DNA of 46,551 nucleotides. It comes from Intestinibacter bartlettii. Its GTDB lineage: Bacteria > Bacillota > Clostridia > Peptostreptococcales > Peptostreptococcaceae. Within the stretch, counting starts at the first letter, position 1. The number at the start of each line of letters is the position of its first letter. The translations under genes were made by a program, and so were the position numbers. The notes beneath the pieces are model-generated. The model saw nothing but the letters and a program-made list of their open reading frames with translations. It had not been told where the DNA came from and searched no databases. Positions 42,060 through 46,551 of the stretch are shown one piece after another. The stretch spans positions 1 through 46,551 of the forward strand of contig NZ_JAHLOQ010000026.1 of assembly GCF_018917435.1 (NCBI RefSeq), in the 5' to 3' direction.

Positions 42060-42701
42060 TTAAGCTAAATTATATTTGTCATTCATAAGATAAGACAAGG
42101 TAAATAGGCTATTAGAGAAGTTTACATTTTCTACTTTTACATCATCTGGTACATTTATATCAGTAGCAGAGAAGTTCCAAATACCTTTTATGCCGGCATC
42201 TACTAATATATCTGTCATTTCTTGGACACAGTGTTTTCTAACGCATAATATGCCAATATCTATATTGTTATTTTTTATAAATGATTTTAAGTTATCTAAA
42301 TCGATTATTTCAACTCCGTTTATTTTCATTCCGATAAGTTTAGGATTTATGTCAAATAAGGCTTTAATAGGGAAGCCAACCTTATCAAAACCATCGTAGT
42401 TAGCCAATGTTTGACCGAGATTTCCTGCACCTATAACTATCATATTATGTACTTTATTAAGACCTAAAAAATTTCCTATTTCTTGTTTTAAAGTATCGAG
42501 CTGATAACCATGACCTTGGCGTCCAAACTCTCCAATTGCATTGAAGTCTTGTCTGATTAGAGAAGGGCTTATTCCCATCATTTTACCTAATGTATATGAT
42601 GAGACGATTTTTACATTTTTAGAATTTAGTTCTTCTATATAACGATAATACTTAGTCAATCTTCTAATAGTGGTATTTGATACTGTTTTGTCTTTTTCCA
42701 T
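42060..42701 (-). CDS. rex: Redox-sensing transcriptional repressor Rex
   Basis: 213 aa. The N-terminal winged helix (TIRRLTKYYRYIEEL, SSYTLGKMMGISPSLIRQDF, GEFGRQGHGYQ) is followed by an NAD(H)-binding Rossmann fold (VIGAGNLGQTLANY, ALFDINPKLIG) and the dimer helix near the C-terminus. Rex releases DNA when NADH rises and controls fermentation genes. Upstream, TTGTTAAAAAATTTATTA near 42780 partly resembles a Rex operator, so autoregulation is possible. Length and motifs are typical. Confidence 0.96.
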   Translation of the reverse strand: MEKDKTVSNTTIRRLTKYYRYIEELNSKNVKIVSSYTLGKMMGISPSLIRQDFNAIGEFGRQGHGYQLDTLKQEIGNFLGLNKVHNMIVIGAGNLGQTLANYDGFDKVGFPIKALFDINPKLIGMKINGVEIIDLDNLKSFIKNNNIDIGILCVRKHCVQEMTDILVDAGIKGIWNFSATDINVPDDVKVENVNFSNSLFTLSYLMNDKYNLA

Positions 42702-42805
42702 ATTTACATTACCTCACTAAATAATAAATAATTATTAATTATATTGTATAACATAATTGGTAAATAATTCAAATTTATTTGTTAAAAAATTTATTATCAC
42801 AAAAT

Positions 42806-42843
42806 AAAAAGAGCTTATAGGATTTCTACAAGCTCTTTTTTTA
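42806..42843. terminator. Terminator of the EIIC-like gene
   Basis: AAGAGCTT/AAGCTCTT stem with T runs on both sides, after the stop at 42911 on the minus strand. Confidence 0.7.
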
Positions 42844-42910
42844 TTATTAAGATATTATTTTTATAATGTTAATTTATATGTTTATAATTAGATTATCAAA
42901 TATTTATTAA

Positions 42911-43951
42911 TTAAGCAGCAACTTCTTCTGTTTTAGTTCCACGAACTACATCAGCAGTTACTATTTTATAGTTTTTGAATATTGCATGTCCTATAAATCC
43001 ACCTAACATACTTACTAATGCACATCCAACAGCAGCTATTAATACTTTAACAGCAGGGTTGTAAGCAAACATTACAGCAAGACCAGCTATTGGAGTAGCA
43101 GTTCCTGGTGAGTTATTTATAAGTCCCATAGAAGCAACTATTACACCTGACATAGCCCCACCTATGAAGTTAGTAACGTATACTGGTATTGGGTTAGCTG
43201 ATATTAAGTCAGCTTGAGTTAATGGTTCTATAGCAACTGCTATATTATCTTTTTTAGAACCGAATTTCATTTTGCTGAAGAACACGAAGTTCATGAATGA
43301 AGAACCGAATACTGATAAAGCACCGATTGCCATTGGAGCACCAGTAAGTCCTATCATAGCAGTTAATGCCATTGAACTAAGTGGAGCAGTAGCAACTACT
43401 GTTATTAATCCACCAAGGATTATACCCATTATTATTGGTGAAGCAGTTGAAGCCTCTATTAAAACTGATCCTACAGTATTTAAGACACCGTTTACAACTG
43501 GGCTTGTAACATCTCCTATGAAGTAAGTTAAAGGAGCAGCAACTAATATTATAACTATTAAGTCAAGACCAGCTGGTACTTTTTCTTCTAAGAATTTAAT
43601 AACAAATGATGCTATGTAACCAGCTATGAAACCTGGTAATATTTTAAAGTTTAAACAAGTTAAACCAACTAATACAGCGTAAACTGGAGAAACTCCAAGT
43701 GCTAAAGGAACTAGAGTTGCAGCAGCAACACCACCTAAAGAACCGTTTGCATTACCAACATTTTGTAAAAATTCTATACCTAACACATCTCCAAAGAATG
43801 ATAAGTGGAACGCTTCCACTAAGAAAGACGCACATGCAGCGTTTGCAAGACCACCCATAGCCTTCATACCCTGAGGCGCTTTGTAACTAAATAATGTAAA
43901 TAGAGCAAGTACTACTAGTAGTAAAGCAGTACCTATTAAAATATTCATCAT
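42911..43951 (-). CDS. PTS EIIC-like membrane protein (PTS_EIIC_2 family)
   Basis: 346 aa, TTGGAGGTA upstream. About ten hydrophobic segments with Gly/Ala/Pro-rich loops (LFTLFSYKAPQGMKAMGGLA, NANGSLGGVAAATLVPLALG, PLSSMALTAMIGLTGAPMAIG, ANPIPVYVTNFIGGAMSG) fit the stand-alone EIIC_2 type, which lacks EIIA/EIIB phosphorylation domains. Substrate is unknown; it may act as a sugar or small-solute permease. No other PTS genes are nearby. Codon use is more biased than in the neighbours, suggesting high expression. A 60-nt structured leader precedes it. Confidence 0.85.
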   Translation of the reverse strand: MMNILIGTALLLVVLALFTLFSYKAPQGMKAMGGLANAACASFLVEAFHLSFFGDVLGIEFLQNVGNANGSLGGVAAATLVPLALGVSPVYAVLVGLTCLNFKILPGFIAGYIASFVIKFLEEKVPAGLDLIVIILVAAPLTYFIGDVTSPVVNGVLNTVGSVLIEASTASPIIMGIILGGLITVVATAPLSSMALTAMIGLTGAPMAIGALSVFGSSFMNFVFFSKMKFGSKKDNIAVAIEPLTQADLISANPIPVYVTNFIGGAMSGVIVASMGLINNSPGTATPIAGLAVMFAYNPAVKVLIAAVGCALVSMLGGFIGHAIFKNYKIVTADVVRGTKTEEVAA

Positions 43952-43994
43952 AATATGATACCTCCAAAATTTTATAATAATATACCTTTTCTTT

Positions 43995-44054
43995 TCCTAA
44001 CGGACCACCTCCTGAAAGTGATTTCCTGACACTTCTTAGGTGTTATCCCGAGGA
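43995..44054 (-). promoter_or_regulatory. Structured RNA leader of the EIIC-like gene
   Basis: On the minus strand TCCTCGG pairs with CCG-TT-AGGA; inside, CACCT pairs with AGGTG and GAAGTG with CACTTTC, giving a long imperfect hairpin that buries an AGGAGGTGG. It ends about 44 nt before the start codon. It could be a riboswitch or protein-binding leader; no known class matched. Confidence 0.45.
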
Positions 44055-44522
44055 CAATTATGATTATATGTTAAAAAATTAATTTTGTAAATACCTTTTT
44101 CGACAAAAAATGATAACTTTTTCCTGGTAAAATATGTAATGATTACGTTTTCTAAGTATTTTCAATGGTTTGAGCTATAATTCGCAACCATACGATTATT
44201 GAAATTTTATTTAAAAAAATAAACCTAAATAGTTCGATACGTTAAAAAATATAAGTGAAATGATAAGAAATATTATTCAAGTGGTGTTTTATCAATAGAA
44301 ATCTTAAAAATATCAATGATATAAGTTGTAGATTTTAAGTAGATAAACTTTTAACTCAATATTTAAAATTATAAATAAATAAAATTACATTAAAAAAAGT
44401 GTTTAATTATTATCGAAAAGTTATTCTGAAATTCAAAAGTAAAAATTAATATAATTTGGTACAAATTAGCTTAAATATTAATAATATAAACTATGCAAGT
44501 GAATTACTGGGGAGGTGACATC
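44055..44522. other. AT-rich intergenic region
   Basis: Divergent promoter region between the EIIC-like gene and the ABC transporter. No gene or strong hairpin seen. Confidence 0.4.
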
Positions 44523-45278
44523 ATGGAAAAAATAGTAGAAGTAAACGACTTGACGAAAACTTTTTATACTAAGGATGGAGAGATGCGTGTACTTGATCAT
44601 ATCAATTTTTATGTTGAGCAGGGTGAGATATTTTCATTGCTTGGACCATCTGGAAGTGGAAAATCTACTATTTTAAACATATTGACAAAATTGATAGAAC
44701 CAACAGAGGGCAATGTGGTCATTAATGGAACAATCGGATATATGTTTCAACGTGACCATTTATTAGACTGGAGAACTATAATGGATAACATAACAATAGG
44801 TCTTGAAATTTTAAAAAGAAAAGATCAAGCATCACTAGATAGAATCGAGAGACTTTTAAAAACGTACGGACTTTGGGATTTTAAGGATATGTATCCAAAA
44901 GAATTGTCAGGAGGTATGAGACAAAGAGTAGCGCTTATTAGAACTTTGTCAGTAGACCCAGACATACTTTTATTGGATGAACCTTTCTCTGCTCTTGATT
45001 ATCAAACTAGACTAATGGTAAACGATGATATTTATAAAATCATAAAGAATGAACATAAAACAGCTTTACTTGTTACTCATGATATAAGTGAGGCTATAGC
45101 AATGTCTGATAGAATTGCAGTACTTTCAAAAAGACCTGCTACAATTAAGTGTGAACATGAAATACATTTTGAAAATATTCAAGGCGAAAAGACACCGTTT
45201 GAATGTAGAAAAATGCCAGAATTTCAACAGTATTTTGATATTCTTTGGAAGGAGATAGATAATTATGACATTGGGTAA
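44523..45278 (+). CDS. ABC importer ATPase (nitrate/sulfonate/taurine type)
   Basis: 251 aa from the ATG at 44523, preceded by GGGGAGGTGA; an earlier ATG lacks a site. Walker A GPSGSGKST, Q-loop MFQRD, signature LSGGMRQR, Walker B ILLLDEPFSALD and switch LVTHDISEA are all present. LLDWRTIMDNITIGLE and the general layout match the SsuB/TauB/ThiZ group that energises import of sulfonates, nitrate or thiamine precursors. Its permease gene overlaps by 14 bp. No substrate-binding protein is seen in the window, so the ligand is open. Confidence 0.92.
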   Translation: MEKIVEVNDLTKTFYTKDGEMRVLDHINFYVEQGEIFSLLGPSGSGKSTILNILTKLIEPTEGNVVINGTIGYMFQRDHLLDWRTIMDNITIGLEILKRKDQASLDRIERLLKTYGLWDFKDMYPKELSGGMRQRVALIRTLSVDPDILLLDEPFSALDYQTRLMVNDDIYKIIKNEHKTALLVTHDISEAIAMSDRIAVLSKRPATIKCEHEIHFENIQGEKTPFECRKMPEFQQYFDILWKEIDNYDIG

Positions 45279-46128
45279 ATTTAAAAAAAATAAGCAGTCT
45301 TCTGAAATTTCATCAGCTTCTAAAAAAAATTCCAAAGAACTTTCTGTAGGATATCAAAATTATTTAAGAAGTATTAAAGTAGAGAAAATAAAAGTATTTA
45401 TTTTGCAAATTCTTTTATTAGTTGCTATATTAGCAACATGGGAGATATTAGCTAATAAAGGGGTTATAAGCACATTTTTATTTAGTAAACCATCAGATAT
45501 ATATGATTTGTTTATGAGATATATGGAAAATGGTCAACTTTGGGTCCACGTTAAGACATCTGTATATGAGACAATACTAGGTCTTGTTATAGGGACAGTA
45601 GGCGGTGTGATAGTTGCAATATTACTTTGGGCTTCGCCTAGACTTTCAAAGGTATTAGATCCATTTTTAGTAGTATTAAATGCACTTCCAAAAACAGCCT
45701 TAGCTCCTATAGTAATTGTTTGGGTAGGAGCTAATATAAAAGGTATTGTAGTAACTGCAATATTAATTTCTATCGTTGTCACTATATTGTCAGCATATAA
45801 TTATTTTATAAATGTTGATGAAGAAAAGATTAAAATGCTTAAAAGTTTTAAAGCTACTAAGCTTCAAATATTATTTAAATTGATATTACCTGCTAATATA
45901 GGTAATTTAATAAATATAGTTAAAATTAATATAGGTATGGCTTGGGTAGGTGTAATAGTAGGAGAATTCTTAGTTTCTAGAAATGGTATAGGTTACTTAA
46001 TTGTATATGGTAGCCAGGTATTTAAACTTGATATAGTTATGATGGGCGTATTTGTGCTTGCTGTTTGCGCTTGGGTAATGTATGAGATTGTAAATATAAT
46101 TGAAAAACTATATAAAAATTATAGATAG
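45265..46128 (+). CDS. ABC importer permease (nitrate/sulfonate/taurine type)
   Basis: 287 aa, start inside the end of the ATPase gene. About six membrane segments (VFILQILLLVAILATWEIL, TILGLVIGTVGGVIVAILLW, LNALPKTALAPIVIVWVG, TAILISIVVTILSA) and the cytoplasmic coupling loop MLKSFKATKLQILFKLILPA (EAA-like) match the BPD_transp_1 family of SsuC/TauC permeases. It has a basic, Ser-rich ~45-residue N-terminal extension. A terminator lies 60 bp downstream. Confidence 0.92.
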   Translation: MTLGKFKKNKQSSEISSASKKNSKELSVGYQNYLRSIKVEKIKVFILQILLLVAILATWEILANKGVISTFLFSKPSDIYDLFMRYMENGQLWVHVKTSVYETILGLVIGTVGGVIVAILLWASPRLSKVLDPFLVVLNALPKTALAPIVIVWVGANIKGIVVTAILISIVVTILSAYNYFINVDEEKIKMLKSFKATKLQILFKLILPANIGNLINIVKINIGMAWVGVIVGEFLVSRNGIGYLIVYGSQVFKLDIVMMGVFVLAVCAWVMYEIVNIIEKLYKNYR

Positions 46129-46551
46129 TTTTAAATAGTATAAGATTCATATAGTGATTATCTTGTTTATAAAGCTATCGCTTATAAAGAGGTGTATGTA
46201 AAATATCAATTTATATACACCTCTAATTTTATGTTTATATATTAAGTGTAAATTTAGAAGTATTGTAAAGGAGTGTTTATTATAAAATCTTTTTAATTTA
46301 GATTTATTAGATGTTATTAAAATTTTGCTCAAAATAAACCCAATAATCTCTTTTATATACTATTATTAAACTAAGTGCTTATAAATATATTTTGTAAATG
46401 CTTAAATTTGTAAATGCTTAAAAAGGGGAAATGGTTTTGTTAACTAGATATGAAAAAAATGATCCTCGACAGGATTAATAACCGATAGGTTCAATTTTAG
46501 ATTTCACATATTAAAAAATGGCATGACAAATAAGCCTAATAAAATTATATT
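46129..46551. other. AT-rich end of window
   Basis: After the terminator at 46188-46224, no convincing gene. A 15-codon ORF (46432-46479) after AAAGGGG has too short a spacing to be credible. Confidence 0.4.
46188..46224 (+). terminator. Terminator of the ABC operon
   Basis: AGAGGTGTAT/ATACACCTCT stem followed by AATTTTA; the T run is modest. Confidence 0.65.

Noticed and set aside
42775-42800. Rex operator before rex
   Set aside because: Only the left half-site TTGTTAA is good; the right half does not match, so it is mentioned only as a possibility.

Overview
Low-GC (roughly 30% by eye) Gram-positive DNA, most likely from an anaerobic Clostridia member (Peptostreptococcaceae/Tissierellia-like). 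The grounds are strong AGGAGG ribosome binding sites, a Rex redox repressor, a DUF116 protein, a type I-B CRISPR-Cas system with a 30-nt repeat, and SdrD-B/DUF11 surface proteins. The species cannot be fixed from the sequence. No rRNA or tRNA gene was seen.

Layout. 0.2-1.7 kb: an IS1595-like element whose transposase ORF is open but has lost two catalytic positions, followed by a fragment of an alpha/beta-hydrolase gene. 2.1-5.0 kb: two paralogous unknown proteins flanking an Asp-rich lipoprotein. 5.0-6.9 kb: a candidate structured RNA, two YbjN-like paralogues and a small unknown gene. 6.9-10.4 kb: a phage/plasmid-type replication module (DnaB-like helicase and an initiator gene carrying 21-bp iteron-like repeats), a knotted structured region and a Mor-like regulator.

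10.4-30.1 kb is the core: a large CRISPR-Cas locus. From 10.8 to 19.6 kb a module is repeated in tandem (four copies, two of them incomplete). A full module is leader A, a 36-nt-repeat array, a terminator, leader B, a 30-nt-repeat array, and an opposite-strand transcript unit with two tiny ORFs (18 and 22 codons, strong Shine-Dalgarno sites, own promoter and terminator). A degenerate IS110 element interrupts a repeat in module 3. Then come cas6-cas8b-cas7-cas5-cas3, another 30-nt-repeat array, cas4 (frameshifted), cas1, cas2 and a His-rich lipoprotein. Seven arrays with real repeats plus one IS-split array and a relic are present, all reading left to right. The locus is bracketed by an inverted pair of 28-bp identical sequences matching the terminal repeats of the IS1595-like element at 0.2-1.7 kb.

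30.2-46.5 kb: a Vat/CatB-type xenobiotic acetyltransferase with a 12-codon leader peptide and a palindromic operator, a small membrane protein, a protein with a duplicated unknown domain, two large SdrD-B/DUF11 repeat proteins without signal peptide or anchor, a DUF116 protein, rex, a PTS EIIC-like membrane protein with a structured leader, and an ABC importer pair (ATPase and permease).

Most interesting: the micropeptide unit conserved between CRISPR arrays (possible addiction/guard module or type I toxin), the inverted repeats bracketing the whole CRISPR-Cas locus, and the mixed-repeat array broken by IS110.
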